DNA of 64,000 bases from an uncultured Oscillospiraceae bacterium (GCA_934573735.1 CAKTMC010000011.1:1-64000); one strand, 5' to 3'; positions 40,987 through 50,229 are shown, counted from the stretch's first letter. Notes: generated by a model from the sequence alone, not told the origin. Program-made: numbers and translations.

Positions 40987-41757
40987 TCAATTTTCAACAA
41001 ATGCCAAAATTTCCTTCAATTCGCCGGCGTTTATTCTGCCTTCAAGTGCAATATCGCCGCCGTCAACGTAATATATTACCCGCTCGGAGTATATGAGCAT
41101 ATATACGCTGATGCTCGGCGACTCGGCGAGAATGCTCTCGTCGGGCGCATCGCCCGGCGCTTCGGCTTCAAAGCCGTCAAGCCTTGTCAAAATTTCCTCA
41201 AGCTCTGCGTCGCTCAGAGTATAGCAGACGGGCGCGCCGCCTGCGGCATAGACAAAGCGCGAGGCGTCGCTCGGCAGCTCCTCGTCCCCGGCGGGCAGCT
41301 CGGAGCACATCGCGCTGTCGGCGCCTGCCTCCTCCGCCATGCCCCCGGACACACCGGCCGCCTCGGCGGGTCTGTCCCTCGGTACCGCCTCCACGGTCTG
41401 CGGTGCGGCGGAGCCTGCCCGGAACAGCATCGGAGTTGTCGCGGCGGCGGCGACGATTATAAGAGCAAAGCAGGCTGCCGTTGCAAGCAGCGCCCGCCAC
41501 GAGCGGGACCTGCGGCGGCTGGCAGTCTTTTTCAGCTTTTCACGGCGAATTTCGCCCATGATATTCTCGCACAGCGTCTCCGGCGGCTCCTCGATGGAGT
41601 CGGCAAAGCCCTCGGACAAGGCGCGAAACGCCTCCTCAAGCGCACGGCACTCGGCACAGCGGCTCAGGTGATCCGCCAGCTCACGCTCCTCCGCGTCGTT
41701 CAGCTCACCGTCCAGCCTCTGGCTTATAAGCTGACGGTAGTATTCACATTCATTCGT
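40987..41757 (-). CDS. Zinc-finger anti-sigma factor, apparent ACG start
   Basis: This protein of about 256 residues has an N-terminal ZAS zinc finger ('CEYYRQLISQRLDGELNDAEERELADHLSRCAEC', with HxxxCxxC). One membrane segment follows near residues 87-107, then an extracytoplasmic part rich in Ala/Glu. It should hold the adjacent ECF sigma factor at the membrane until a signal arrives. The frame containing the finger has no ATG, GTG or TTG between its upstream stop and the finger. ACG at 41757-41755, 7 nt after GAGGGGGTG, stands where homologues start with ATG. A start at TTG 41619 would delete the finger. Confidence 0.8.
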   Translation of the reverse strand, partial: TNECEYYRQLISQRLDGELNDAEERELADHLSRCAECRALEEAFRALSEGFADSIEEPPETLCENIMGEIRREKLKKTASRRRSRSWRALLATAACFALIIVAAAATTPMLFRAGSAAPQTVEAVPRDRPAEAAGVSGGMAEEAGADSAMCSELPAGDEELPSDASRFVYAAGGAPVCYTLSDAELEEILTRLDGFEAEAPGDAPDESILAESPSISVYMLIYSERVIYYVDGGDIALEGRINAGELKEILAFVEN

Positions 41758-42373
41758 GGCAGTTCACCCCCTCTGTATAGCTTGACGTGTCTACACCGGA
41801 AATGTTCCCGTCGCGGACAAGAAAAGTGCAAAGTTTTTTTCGCGCTCGGAAAATGCGGGATTTTACCGTCCCGCTCTCAAGTCCGAGCGTCTCCGCTATC
41901 TCATCATAGCTCATGCCCTGAAGCTCACGCAGTATCAATATCTGCCGATATTCCGGCGTAAGCTCCTGTAGACCGCGCCGCACGGCGTCCCGCGTCATGC
42001 TGCGCTCCAGGAGCTTCTCGGGCGAGGCGCTCTCGTCCGATATCTCAAGCTCCGTTTCCTCGCCCTCATCGTCCACGACGCTGAGCGACACGGTCTGCCG
42101 CCGCTTTCTGGCGCGGAGAAAATCAAGGCAGACGTTTGACACGATGCGGTAAAGCCACACCGAGAACCTGCTGTCCCCACGGTAGCTTGCAAGCGAATTA
42201 TACGCCTTTATAAATGCCTCCTGCGCCATGTCTGCCGCGTCCTCCGCATTGCCTGTCATGCGCAGGGCAAGGTTATACACATTCTTCTGGTACTCAAGCA
42301 CCAGCTTTTCATATTCGTTTACGTCGCCGTCCAGCACTCGCTGCACGGTCAGCGCCTCCTGCTCACGGGTCAA
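41750..42373 (-). CDS. ECF-type RNA polymerase sigma factor
   Basis: The 207-residue sigma-70 family protein has region 2 ('YQKNVYNLALRMTGNAEDAADMAQEAFIKAYNSLASYRGDSRFSVWLYRIVSNVCLDFLRARKR', about 28-92) and region 4 ('LQELTPEYRQILILRELQGMSYDEIAETLGLESGTVKSRIFRARKKL', about 137-183). It begins at TTG, with GGAGGTGAGG upstream. Its last codons overlap the start of the anti-sigma gene, so the two are co-expressed. It probably controls its own operon and an envelope or stress response; the target promoter is not known. Confidence 0.94.
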   Translation of the reverse strand: MTREQEALTVQRVLDGDVNEYEKLVLEYQKNVYNLALRMTGNAEDAADMAQEAFIKAYNSLASYRGDSRFSVWLYRIVSNVCLDFLRARKRRQTVSLSVVDDEGEETELEISDESASPEKLLERSMTRDAVRRGLQELTPEYRQILILRELQGMSYDEIAETLGLESGTVKSRIFRARKKLCTFLVRDGNISGVDTSSYTEGVNCHE

Positions 42374-42412
42374 TGCCTCACCTCCGTGACTTATGGATAA
42401 TTTTTATACTAT

Positions 42413-43384
42413 TTAATTCAAGTCGCGCTTGATGCCCTTGATTATCTGCCGAAGCTCCTGAAGCGTCTCGACGTGTACAAGCTGCTGCTTATAATAGCCC
42501 GAGTGCGCAACGCCGTGAAGATACCACGGGAAGTGGTGGCGCGCCTCAAGGCAGGCTATGCGCTCGCCGCTGAAGCCCGCAAGCAGCTCTATCTGCCGGT
42601 ATGCCGTATCCACCCGCTCGCTGAGCGGCGGCAAAGGCGGCTCGGGAAGTCCGTTTATGACCGCGTTTGCCTGCATGAACAGCCACGGGTTTCCAAAGCT
42701 TCCGCGCCCTATCATTGCAAGCTCACAGCCGGTATAGCGAAGAATATGCTCCGCGTCCGCCGCCGTAAAGATATCGCCGTTTGCGATGACCGGTATGCTC
42801 ACGCTGCGCTTTACCTCGCGGATCATATCCCAATCGGCGCGACCTGAGTACATCTGCGCTCGCGTCCTGCCATGGACGGCTATCGCGGCGGCTCCCGCCT
42901 GCTCACAGATTTTTGCAAGCTCTATGGCGTTGACGCTGCCGTTATCCCAGCCCTTGCGGAATTTGACCGTTACGGGCTTATCGACGGCGGCGACGACGGA
43001 CTCCACGATGCGCCCCGCAAGCTCCGGGCTTTTCATCAGCGCAGAGCCGTCCCCGGATTTTACGACCTTACCCACGGGGCAGCCCATATTTATATCCAGT
43101 ATATCCGCGCCCGAATACTCAAGCGCCATTCCCGCGGCCTCGGCCATGATATCCGGCTCATGACCGAAAATCTGCACCGCGCCCGGATGCTCCTCCGGCG
43201 GGAGATACAGGAGCGATTTTGTCTTTTCGTCCTTATAGACCAGCGCCTTCGCGCTCACCATCTCACTTGTCGTAAGCGCCGCGCCCTGCTCCCGGCACAC
43301 GGCGCGGAAGGCAAAGTCCGACACTCCCGCCATGGGTGCAAGCGTGAAGCGTCCGTTTATTTCGATATCGCCTATTTTTACCAT
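42413..43384 (-). CDS. dusB: tRNA-dihydrouridine synthase (DusB-like)
   Basis: The 323-residue FMN enzyme reduces uridines in the tRNA D-loop. Motifs are '[21 protein letters not shown]' near 17-37, '[25 protein letters not shown]' near 100-125 (catalytic Cys), '[17 protein letters not shown]', '[17 protein letters not shown]' and '[13 protein letters not shown]'. The ATG overlaps the last 7 bp of xth. It forms a leftward trio trmB-xth-dusB with overlapping ends. Confidence 0.94.
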   Translation of the reverse strand: MVKIGDIEINGRFTLAPMAGVSDFAFRAVCREQGAALTTSEMVSAKALVYKDEKTKSLLYLPPEEHPGAVQIFGHEPDIMAEAAGMALEYSGADILDINMGCPVGKVVKSGDGSALMKSPELAGRIVESVVAAVDKPVTVKFRKGWDNGSVNAIELAKICEQAGAAAIAVHGRTRAQMYSGRADWDMIREVKRSVSIPVIANGDIFTAADAEHILRYTGCELAMIGRGSFGNPWLFMQANAVINGLPEPPLPPLSERVDTAYRQIELLAGFSGERIACLEARHHFPWYLHGVAHSGYYKQQLVHVETLQELRQIIKGIKRDLN

Positions 43385-44133
43385 GTCATGTCCAGTCCCA
43401 CGGGGCAATGGTCGGAGCCGACTATCTCGGGGAGTATATATGCGTCCTTGATGTTCTCACGCAGGCGGTCGGAGACTACGAAATAGTCAATGCGCCAGCC
43501 GACGTTGCGCGCTCTTGCGGCGGCGCGATAGCTCCACCATGAGTATGCGCCGGCTTTGTCCGGGTAGAGATAGCGGAAGCTGTCGGTAAAGCCTGCGCCT
43601 AAAAGCTCGGTGAATTTGCCGCGCTCCTCGTAGGAAAAGCCGGCGTTGCCGATATTCGTCTTGGGGTTTTTGAGGTCTATCTCCTCATGCGCAACGTTCA
43701 TGTCGCCGCAGACGATGACGGGCTTTTTCGCGTCCAGCTCCGTGAGATAGGCGCGGAAGGCGTCCTCCCAGCTCATGCGGTAGTCAATGCGCTTGAGTCC
43801 GTCCTGTGCGTTCGGTGTATAGACGCAAACGAGATAAAAATCCTCATATTCAAGCGTTATGACCCGACCCTCGGTGTCATGCTCCGGGATGCCGAGGTTA
43901 TAGCGCACGGAAAGCGGCGTGTGCTTTGTGAATATCGCGGTGCCGGAATAGCCCTTGCGCTCGGCATAGCACCAGTAGCTCTCGTAGCCCGGAAGCTCAA
44001 GCTCTATCTGCCCCTCTTGGAGCTTCGTCTCCTGAAGGCAGAAAAAATCCGCGTCCAGGCTCCGGAAGATATCCTCAAAGCCCTTTTTCATAACGGCGCG
44101 AAGTCCGTTTACGTTCCATGAAATAAATCTCAT
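43378..44133 (-). CDS. xth: Exodeoxyribonuclease III / AP endonuclease
   Basis: The 251-residue DNA-repair enzyme cleaves 5' of abasic sites. It shows the ExoIII set: '[19 protein letters not shown]', '[40 protein letters not shown]' (metal Glu near 36), '[20 protein letters not shown]' (Asp/Asn near 150), and the C-terminal '[11 protein letters not shown]' with the catalytic Asp-His. The ATG overlaps the trmB stop by 4 bp. Confidence 0.97.
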   Translation of the reverse strand: MRFISWNVNGLRAVMKKGFEDIFRSLDADFFCLQETKLQEGQIELELPGYESYWCYAERKGYSGTAIFTKHTPLSVRYNLGIPEHDTEGRVITLEYEDFYLVCVYTPNAQDGLKRIDYRMSWEDAFRAYLTELDAKKPVIVCGDMNVAHEEIDLKNPKTNIGNAGFSYEERGKFTELLGAGFTDSFRYLYPDKAGAYSWWSYRAAARARNVGWRIDYFVVSDRLRENIKDAYILPEIVGSDHCPVGLDMTW

Positions 44134-44879
44134 TTATTCTCCTCCGCGTTGTCCGCCACGCTGTCGGCATAGCCGCGCGCGTCGATGAGTGATGCGTTTC
44201 GCAGCCTTGCTATCGTGCCGTCGGCTCCGTTCTTTGTCGTCTCCGTGCAGCGGGCGACAAGGCGGTTTATCCTGAGTCCCGCTTCATAGAATTTTGCTTC
44301 GTAGTCGGTCATCACGCCGACAGGGCCGTTCTTGTGCAAATCGTGCGTCAGCTCGTGAAGCTCCCAGCCCTCGGCTCTCAGCTGCTCCGCCGACCAGTCG
44401 AAAAGCGGGGTGTTATCGGTCTTGAAGTGTATCTCGCCGCCAATGCCGAGGATATCCGCATACATACGCAGGAAATTCGGCGCGGTCAGGCGAAGCTTTG
44501 CGTCCCGGCTCTTCGGCCACGGGTCGCAGAAGTTTATGTATATGCGCCGCACCTTGTCCTCGGGCGCGAACATCTCTCGCAGACCCGAAACGTCGGCGCT
44601 TATAAAGCGGACGTTTTTAAGCTCAAGGTCTTTGACGCGCTCCATGGCGATTATCATCGCGTCGGGGACCTTTTCCACCGCGATAAGCTCGACCTCCGGC
44701 TCCGCCGCGGCGGTCTCTGCGGTAAAGCGCCCCTTGCCGCAGCCAAGCTCTATGCGAAGCTCCGGGCACTCGGGCATGATGTCATGCCAGTGCCCGCGCT
44801 GAGTCTCCGGCTCGTCTATCATAAGCTCCGCGCATTTCTCCATACGCGGGGCGAGGTTCGGTCTTTTTCTCATTCTCAT
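44130..44879 (-). CDS. trmB: tRNA (guanine-N7-)-methyltransferase
   Basis: The 249-residue SAM-dependent enzyme modifies G46 in the tRNA variable loop. It has '[16 protein letters not shown]' (SAM motif I, near 40-55), '[14 protein letters not shown]', '[10 protein letters not shown]', '[23 protein letters not shown]' near 115-137 (the family signature around the DPWP motif), and '[15 protein letters not shown]'. It is the first gene of the trmB-xth-dusB unit, with AGGAG upstream. Confidence 0.96.
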   Translation of the reverse strand: MRMRKRPNLAPRMEKCAELMIDEPETQRGHWHDIMPECPELRIELGCGKGRFTAETAAAEPEVELIAVEKVPDAMIIAMERVKDLELKNVRFISADVSGLREMFAPEDKVRRIYINFCDPWPKSRDAKLRLTAPNFLRMYADILGIGGEIHFKTDNTPLFDWSAEQLRAEGWELHELTHDLHKNGPVGVMTDYEAKFYEAGLRINRLVARCTETTKNGADGTIARLRNASLIDARGYADSVADNAEENK

Positions 44880-44903
44880 GCTTTAATCACACTCCTGTTC
44901 AAA

Positions 44904-44932
44904 AGTTTAACACAAATGCGGTAAAACATCAA
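44904..44932 (-). promoter_or_regulatory. Candidate promoter of trmB-xth-dusB
   Basis: On the minus strand TTGATG and TAAACT are 17 bp apart, about 25 bp before the trmB ATG. Confidence 0.45.
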
Positions 44933-45016
44933 TGAATATTATTATTGTTGTGGGATATTTGGGCTGGGTGCTGTCCTTTGCAGCGTGTCCGTTGTCGCAG
45001 TGCGGCGTAAGGAGAT

Positions 45017-45142
45017 GCCGGAGTTGAAGTTGCTGCAAGGTCTGACCCTGCACCGTGTCCCGCCTCGGCGCCCCCATCCCCCGTTCCGGGTACTTCTCCC
45101 TAAAGGGGGAAGCAAGTACAAGGCTCCCTTGAAAGGGGAGCT
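45017..45142 (+). repeat. Dispersed repeat element, copy 1
   Basis: This copy is about 90% identical over 126 bp to the reverse complement of 50103-50229. It starts GCCGGAGTTGAAG, passes through GCGCCCCCATCCCCCGTTCC, and ends with a GGGGGAAGC palindrome and GGGGAGCT. It has no coding frame and looks like a non-autonomous intergenic repeat. Confidence 0.85.
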
Positions 45143-45242
45143 GGCGAGCAGCGCCTGAGGGGGGTTCAGTGACCGGCAAAGCACGTCGGAAATATAAAAA
45201 CCGGCGCGACAATCCATAGTCCACGCCCTTGGCGCCCCTTTT

Positions 45243-45273
45243 AGGGGAGCTGTCACCGAAGGTGACTGAGGGG
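45243..45273 (+). repeat. Short palindromic repeat, copy 1
   Basis: AGGGGAGCTGTCACC followed by GAAGGTGACTGAGGGG contains the inverted pair GTCACC/GGTGAC. Other copies are at 45580-45621 and, inverted, at 50297-50334. Confidence 0.8.
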
Positions 45274-45489
45274 TCGCCATGGCAGAGAGACTGACAATAG
45301 GGAAAAGAACAGTCTGCACTGCGTCCTGTCTTTTCCCTCCTGCTCTAATCCGACTCCGGCGACCCCTTTCCCCAGTGTGCGCACTGGGGACTTCCCCTAA
45401 AAGGGGCAGCGCCCTGCGGGGCGAGAAAAGCCGCGCTCTTTCGCGCGCGCGTAGCCGTCAGCATCAGCAGCATAAATATATCTTTTTCT

Positions 45490-45541
45490 AGTCTTGTCTT
45501 ATCTAGTCTTGTCTTATCTTGTCTTGTCTTGTCTTGTCTAT
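45490..45541 (+). repeat. TTGTC/CTTGT microsatellite
   Basis: Tandem five-base units (TCTTG and variants such as TCTTATC and TCTAG) run for about 50 bp, with a 15-bp higher-order period at the start. It is non-coding and likely unstable in length. Confidence 0.85.
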
Positions 45542-45579
45542 ACCTTGAACACAAGCTGCGCGCAAGCTGAACAAAAAAG

Positions 45580-45621
45580 GCTCCCCTGAAAGGGGAGCTG
45601 TCACCGAAGGTGCCTGAGGGG
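45580..45621 (+). repeat. Short palindromic repeat, copy 2
   Basis: GCTCCCCTGAAAGGGGAGC forms a perfect hairpin and is followed by TGTCACCGAAGGTGCCTGAGGGG. It is the same element as at 45243-45273, with a longer left arm. Confidence 0.8.
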
Positions 45622-45651
45622 TTTTCAACGGACGGCGGAAAATACTCCCCC

Positions 45652-45692
45652 AAAAAAAATCAAGACTCCGTATGACGACATACGGAGTCTTG
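45652..45692 (-). terminator. Intrinsic terminator of the pot operon
   Basis: A perfect 14-bp stem (CAAGACTCCGTATG and its complement) closes an ACGA loop and is followed on the minus strand by ATTTTTTTT. It is 12 bp past the potCD stop. Confidence 0.93.
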
Positions 45693-45703
45693 ACAGTATC
45701 ATA

Positions 45704-47653
45704 TCAGCTGATTTTCAGCGTTTCCCAGAGAGTATTCACAAAGTCGAGCATCGGAGCGTCAAGGTTGCGGTAGGCGTACTCATTATACAGCACGCTGAAG
45801 TCCTCTATCTCGGGGTAGAGAATGGCCATGGCCTCCTCGCCCAGATCCTCCTGATAGCCTTCGTCCTCATAGACAAGCGAGTTCGGGGAGGCATAGTAGA
45901 TATACTCGGCGTTTGCTATGGCAGGCTCGGCGGAGAGCATATAGTTTATAAATATCTCCGCAAGCTCCTTGTTCTGGCAGCAGGAGGGGATGCACATCGC
46001 GTCGATGAAGTAATTCGTGCGCTCGGGATAGTAGAAGCGAAGATCCACGTCGCTTGCCTGCGCGTCGAGCATGGTGAAGTAGTCGCCGGCATAGTATGCG
46101 CCGACCGCCGCCTCACCGGACTCCATCATGTTATATATCTCGTCCATGACGTAGCTCTTGACAAGCGGACGCTGCTCCTTGAGCTTTGCAAGCGCCTGCT
46201 CCCACTCGGAGTGCTCCGTGGAGTTTACGTTGAGCCCGAGCATATACTGCGCGGTCGCAAAGGCATCACGGGAGTTATTAAATTGCAGGATATTGCCGGA
46301 ATACTTCTCGTTCCACATCAGCTCCCAGCCCTGCGCGTCCTCCTCGTCCACGACATTCGCGTTATATATCACGCCGATAACGCCGTAGGTGTAGGGGATG
46401 GAGTAGATATCCTCCGGGTCGTAATACAGCCCGCGGAAGCTCTCGTCGATGTACTGATAGTTCGGGATATTGCCGAAATCGAGCGGCAGCAGCATATTCT
46501 CCTCCGCCATTCGCGCTATCATATAATCCGAGGGAATGACCACGTCAAAGCTGACGGCGCCGCTTGAGAGCTTGGCGTACATATCCTCATTGCTCGCGTA
46601 GGTGCTGTAGTTGACCTTCACCTTCACGCCGTAGGTCTCATAGTACCAGCGCTCAAAGGCCTTTATCGTGTCAAGCGAGTCGTCCGAGCCGTCGGAGATA
46701 TACTCGCCCCAGTTATAGACGTTGAGCGTCAGGGTCTGAGAGCCGCTCGTGATGAGCACGACAACGAGAATGACCGCAAGCACTGCGGATATGCCGCCTA
46801 TGGCTATGCGGCGGGCGCGGCTCGACTCACGGCGGGGACGATGCCCCTCGCGGCGGCGCTTCGGCTGGGCGTCCTGGTCGCTGTCAACAAGGTTTGTCAG
46901 TATGAGCAGGGCGAGGATAACGAAGAAGATTATCGTCGCCAGTGCGTACATCTTGGGCGTGACGGTCTTTTTCGTCATGTTGTAAATGCGGATGGGCAGG
47001 GTCTGGAAGCCGTTGCCGGAGGTGAAGTAGCTTATTACAAAGTCGTCAAGCGAGAGGGTAAAGGCCATGATCATGCCGGTGACGATACCGGGCATTATCT
47101 CCGGAAGCTCGACCTTGAAAAAGGCGCGCAGCGGAGTGCAGCCGAGGTCGAGCGCCGCCTCGGGCAGCGACCTGTCCATCTGCCGGAGCTTTGGCAGCAC
47201 CTGCAGGATGACATAGGGCAGACAGAAGGTGACGTGAGAAATGAGCATCGTCCAGAAGCTCAGGCTCGTTGCTGCGCCGAAGAGTCTGCCGACAAATACG
47301 AACATCAGCATCAGCGATATACCGGTGATGATGTCGGGGTTTATCATGGGGATATTCGTGACGGTGTCCATCGCTGTCCGCAGATATTTGCTGCGGAGCT
47401 TATCTATTCCGACCGCCGCGGCGGTACCCATAATGGTGGAGACAAGGGATGCGCTCATTGCGAGGATAACGGTATTTCTCACGGCTCCCAGCGTCTCCGC
47501 GTCCTTCAAAAGCTCACGGTACCAGTTGAGCGAGAAGCCGGAAAAGACCGACAGGCTCTTGGCCTCGTTGAACGAGAAGAACAGCAAGATCACTATGGGC
47601 GCAAAGAGGAATATCATGATAAGGGCAGTGTAGACCTTGGACATTTTTTTCAT
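45704..47653 (-). CDS. potCD: PotCD: fused polyamine ABC permease and substrate-binding protein
   Basis: The 649-residue protein joins two functions. Residues 1-265 are a PotC-type permease with six membrane segments and the EAA-like loop 'EAALDLGCTPLRAFFKVELPEIMPGIVTG'. After a basic linker and one more membrane span (about 280-305), residues 310-649 are a PotD-type binding domain ('TLTLNVYNWGEYISDG', 'FDVVIPSDYMIARMAEENMLLPLD', 'YSIPYTYGVIGVIYNA', 'SYVMDEIYNMMESGEAAVGAYYAGDY'). This tethers the spermidine/putrescine receptor to the transporter in place of a lipoprotein. GGGAGGG precedes the ATG. It is the last gene of potA-potB-potCD. Confidence 0.93.
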   Translation of the reverse strand: MKKMSKVYTALIMIFLFAPIVILLFFSFNEAKSLSVFSGFSLNWYRELLKDAETLGAVRNTVILAMSASLVSTIMGTAAAVGIDKLRSKYLRTAMDTVTNIPMINPDIITGISLMLMFVFVGRLFGAATSLSFWTMLISHVTFCLPYVILQVLPKLRQMDRSLPEAALDLGCTPLRAFFKVELPEIMPGIVTGMIMAFTLSLDDFVISYFTSGNGFQTLPIRIYNMTKKTVTPKMYALATIIFFVILALLILTNLVDSDQDAQPKRRREGHRPRRESSRARRIAIGGISAVLAVILVVVLITSGSQTLTLNVYNWGEYISDGSDDSLDTIKAFERWYYETYGVKVKVNYSTYASNEDMYAKLSSGAVSFDVVIPSDYMIARMAEENMLLPLDFGNIPNYQYIDESFRGLYYDPEDIYSIPYTYGVIGVIYNANVVDEEDAQGWELMWNEKYSGNILQFNNSRDAFATAQYMLGLNVNSTEHSEWEQALAKLKEQRPLVKSYVMDEIYNMMESGEAAVGAYYAGDYFTMLDAQASDVDLRFYYPERTNYFIDAMCIPSCCQNKELAEIFINYMLSAEPAIANAEYIYYASPNSLVYEDEGYQEDLGEEAMAILYPEIEDFSVLYNEYAYRNLDAPMLDFVNTLWETLKIS

Positions 47654-47668
47654 GCTTTACACCCTCCC

Positions 47669-48547
47669 TCAGTCGATGTGCGAGCGCTTGTCGGCAAAGC
47701 GCTGCATAAACGCCATGCACACAAGCAGGACCACCATAAGAATAAAGGCGATGGCGGCGGCGAAGTGCAGGTTGTTTGCAACATACTGCCCCTCGATAGC
47801 GTCGCCTATCAGGAAGAACTTGCCGTTGCCGAGCTTCTGCGAGATGTAGAAGGTGCTTATCGAGGGGATGAGCACCATCGTCACGCCCGAGATAACTCCC
47901 GGCAGACTCAGCGGCCATATAACGCGGCGCAGCACGCCCGCGCCGTTGCAGCCGAGGTCGTAGGCGGCCTCGATAAGACGCTCGTCCATCTTGGCCATGA
48001 TCGAGTATATCGGCAGAACCATGTAGGGGAAGTAGTCATAGACCATGCCGATGACTACGGCGGCCTCGGTGCCGATTATGTGTATGCGCCCAAGTCCGAG
48101 CGCGGAGAGAATGCCGTTAATAATGCCGGTATCCTGCAAAATCGTCATCCATGCGTAGGTGCGGATAAGGAAGTTCATCCACATGGGTATCATGATAAGC
48201 ATGATTATGATTTTCTGCGTTTTAGCCCCGGCGCGCGCGATGATATATGCCATCGGGTAGCCGAGCAGCAGGCATATGAGCGTGGATATGACCGCAAGCT
48301 TGAGTGAGCGGGCGAAGATAACGAGATAGGTGTGTACCTCGCGGCTTGCGGCGCCGTCGTCAACGACGGAGGTCGCCGTGAAGAAGCGGGCGACGTTATC
48401 AAGGGTAAAGTTAAAATCCGAGTCCGTAAAGGCGTAATAGGCGACAAACACAAGCGGCACGAGAATAAACAGCACCGCCCACACCGAGTACGGCGTAAGC
48501 AGCAGCCGCTGCGTAAGGCGCGAGGATTTCTGAACCGTCTGCTTCAT
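47669..48547 (-). CDS. potB: Spermidine/putrescine ABC transporter permease PotB
   Basis: The 292-residue protein has six membrane segments and the permease EAA motif '[29 protein letters not shown]' near residues 192-220, which contacts the PotA ATPase. '[18 protein letters not shown]' near 122 is typical of PotB. The ATG overlaps the potA stop (ATGA). It forms the membrane channel with the PotC part of the fusion. Confidence 0.95.
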   Translation of the reverse strand: MKQTVQKSSRLTQRLLLTPYSVWAVLFILVPLVFVAYYAFTDSDFNFTLDNVARFFTATSVVDDGAASREVHTYLVIFARSLKLAVISTLICLLLGYPMAYIIARAGAKTQKIIIMLIMIPMWMNFLIRTYAWMTILQDTGIINGILSALGLGRIHIIGTEAAVVIGMVYDYFPYMVLPIYSIMAKMDERLIEAAYDLGCNGAGVLRRVIWPLSLPGVISGVTMVLIPSISTFYISQKLGNGKFFLIGDAIEGQYVANNLHFAAAIAFILMVVLLVCMAFMQRFADKRSHID

Positions 48548-49662
48548 TCTTCTATCTCGCTTTCCGCGTCGCTCAGCTCGTCAAACTCGTTGGAGAAGGA
48601 GGAGTAGTCGCCGTACATACCGGAATATTCGGACTTCTTCATAATGTGTATCGCGTCAGGCTCGATATACAGACCGATGTGCTCATCGACATCGACAAAA
48701 TCCGTCGTCTGAATCATCCACTTCAGCCCGTTTATGTCTACGATGATCTCATAATGCACGCCGAGGAAGGTGACGGAGGTAACAACGCCCTTGAGCATAC
48801 CCTTTTCCTCGGGCACAATGTCCACGTCCTCGGGGCGGATGACAACGTCAACGCTCTCGCGCTTACCGAAGCCCGTGTCCACACAGTCGAACACATGACC
48901 GGAGAAGCTGACCTTGTAGTCTGCGAGCATAACGCCGTCCAGAATATTGCTCTCGCCGATAAAGTCCGCGACAAAGGCGTTCTGCGGCTCGTTATATATG
49001 TCGATGGGCGTGCCTATCTGCTGGATGCGTCCCTCTGCCATGACAACGACGGTGTCGGACATGGAAAGCGCCTCCTCCTGGTCGTGCGTGACAAAGACGA
49101 AGGTGATGCCCATGGCCTTCTGGATGTTTTTAAGCTCCTGCTGCATATCCTTGCGGAGCTTGAGGTCGAGAGCTGCGAGCGGCTCGTCGAGCAGGAGCAC
49201 CTTGGGACGGCTGACAAGGGCGCGGGCGATGGCGACGCGCTGCTGCTGACCTCCGGAAAGACTGGTGACGCTTCTGTGCTCAAAGCCCGTGAGCGCGACC
49301 ATCTTGAGCATTTCGCCGACGCGCTGCTCTATCTCCTCGCGGGGGACCTTCTTCTCGCGCAGGGGGAAGGCTACGTTTTCAAACACGTTGAGATGCGGGA
49401 AGAGGGCGTAGCGCTGAAAAACGGTGTTGACATTGCGCTTATACGGGGGAAGCTCGTTTATGTTCTCGCCCATGAAAATAACGTCGCCCTCGTCGGGAGT
49501 CGTAAAGCCGCCGATGAGACGCAGCGTAGTGGTCTTGCCGCAGCCGGAGGGACCGAGCAGGGTGAGAAATTCGTTGTCGTAAATGTCAAGATTGATATGA
49601 TCGAGAACTACCTCGCCGTCAAAGGACTTGCTGATGTTTTTGAGCTCTATGATTTTCTTCAT
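48544..49662 (-). CDS. potA: Spermidine/putrescine ABC transporter ATPase PotA
   Basis: The 372-residue ATPase has Walker A '[18 protein letters not shown]' near 35-52, signature '[33 protein letters not shown]' near 135-167, switch His in '[10 protein letters not shown]', and a C-terminal TOBE-type regulatory domain. I start at the ATG of MKKIIELKN (49662). The GGGGG Shine-Dalgarno abuts an earlier ATG (49668) too closely for it to be used. An intrinsic terminator lies directly upstream of this ribosome-binding site, so expression depends on readthrough of the leader. Confidence 0.95.
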   Translation of the reverse strand: MKKIIELKNISKSFDGEVVLDHINLDIYDNEFLTLLGPSGCGKTTTLRLIGGFTTPDEGDVIFMGENINELPPYKRNVNTVFQRYALFPHLNVFENVAFPLREKKVPREEIEQRVGEMLKMVALTGFEHRSVTSLSGGQQQRVAIARALVSRPKVLLLDEPLAALDLKLRKDMQQELKNIQKAMGITFVFVTHDQEEALSMSDTVVVMAEGRIQQIGTPIDIYNEPQNAFVADFIGESNILDGVMLADYKVSFSGHVFDCVDTGFGKRESVDVVIRPEDVDIVPEEKGMLKGVVTSVTFLGVHYEIIVDINGLKWMIQTTDFVDVDEHIGLYIEPDAIHIMKKSEYSGMYGDYSSFSNEFDELSDAESEIEE

Positions 49663-49675
49663 GTCCATGCCCCCA

Positions 49676-49716
49676 AAATAAAAAAAGTGACGCATGCCGC
49701 AAAGCATACGTCACTT
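49676..49716 (-). terminator. Attenuator-type terminator upstream of potA
   Basis: A 13-bp stem (AAGTGACGCATGC with its partner, one G-U pair) with a 6-nt loop is followed on the minus strand by TTTTTTTATTTT. It ends only a few bases before the GGGGG Shine-Dalgarno of potA, the typical position for a terminator controlled by an upstream RNA element. Confidence 0.85.
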
Positions 49717-50021
49717 GTAAAGCCTATCCTCCCCGGCGTAAAAGCCGGAGTATATCAAGCCTCTTTTGGTATGAGAGTCTATATAGCAAAGATTACTTTT
49801 ACTACTCTTATTGACCATTTCACAAGTTTGTATGCCTGTAAAGCATCGGTTTATAGTAACCAACTTATAAAACTTGAGCTTTTAACTCAATCAATAAGGC
49901 AACAGAAGTTGCCGCCGCCTTCCGCGGAAAATCGGCATTCGACCCGGCTGTCCGTCTGGCCTTGGCCGCCCGTGGGCGGCGGTCGTATCCTGCTTCGGAT
50001 AAACTCATATCCAATTGAGAC
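49717..50021 (-). ncRNA. Structured leader or small RNA upstream of potA, unassigned class
   Basis: About 300 nt separate a strong promoter from the terminator, with no coding frame on the minus strand. Visible pairings include GGATATGAG (50012-50004) with CTCATACC (49775-49768) closing about 230 nt. Local hairpins are TATCC-GAAGCA-GGATA, the GCCGCCC/GGGCGGC hairpin (49965-49980) and CCGGC/GCCGG (49733-49748). This looks like a riboswitch-sized or larger structured RNA. I cannot place it in a known class; raiA-type RNA, 6S RNA or a new polyamine-related leader are options to test. Confidence 0.6.
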
Positions 50022-50026
50022 GACTC

Positions 50027-50055
50027 ATTTTAACAGTATTCAACAGCATTGTCAA
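50027..50055 (-). promoter_or_regulatory. Strong promoter of the potA leader RNA
   Basis: On the minus strand TTGACA and TAAAAT are 17 bp apart, with transcription expected to start near 50020. Confidence 0.75.
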
Positions 50056-50102
50056 TGATAATTTTTTAATTTGGGGAAGTTTTTTTGCGGCTTGCCGCGA
50101 AG

Positions 50103-50229
50103 AGCTCCCCCTGAAGGGGAAGCCTTGCACTTGCTTCCCCCTTTAGGGGGAAGTACCCGGAACGGGGGATGGGGGCGCCGAGGTGGGATAAGTGCCAAGG
50201 TCAGACCTTGCAGCAGCTTCAACTCCGGC
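50103..50229 (-). repeat. Dispersed repeat element, copy 2 (inverted)
   Basis: On the minus strand it matches 45017-45142 at about 90% identity, with a short internal stretch that differs (around TTGGCACTTATCCCACC). The two copies flank the pot operon in opposite orientation. Confidence 0.85.

Larger units (their letters stand above)
44880..45703. other. 824-bp gene-free region rich in repeats
   Basis: The region contains no gene I can support. It holds the trmB promoter, copy 1 of a repeat element (45017-45142), two copies of a short palindromic element, a TTGTC microsatellite and the pot operon terminator. These are annotated separately. Confidence 0.7.

Noticed and set aside
40132..41961. 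Long plus-strand open frame opposite rex and the anti-sigma gene
   Set aside because: It runs antisense through two genes and a gap, with no domain; rex is unambiguous.
46841..50058. Two long plus-strand open frames opposite potCD-potB and potA
   Set aside because: Their His/Arg-rich or Val/Leu-rich composition is typical of antisense frames in GC-rich genes. The minus-strand genes are clear transporter components.
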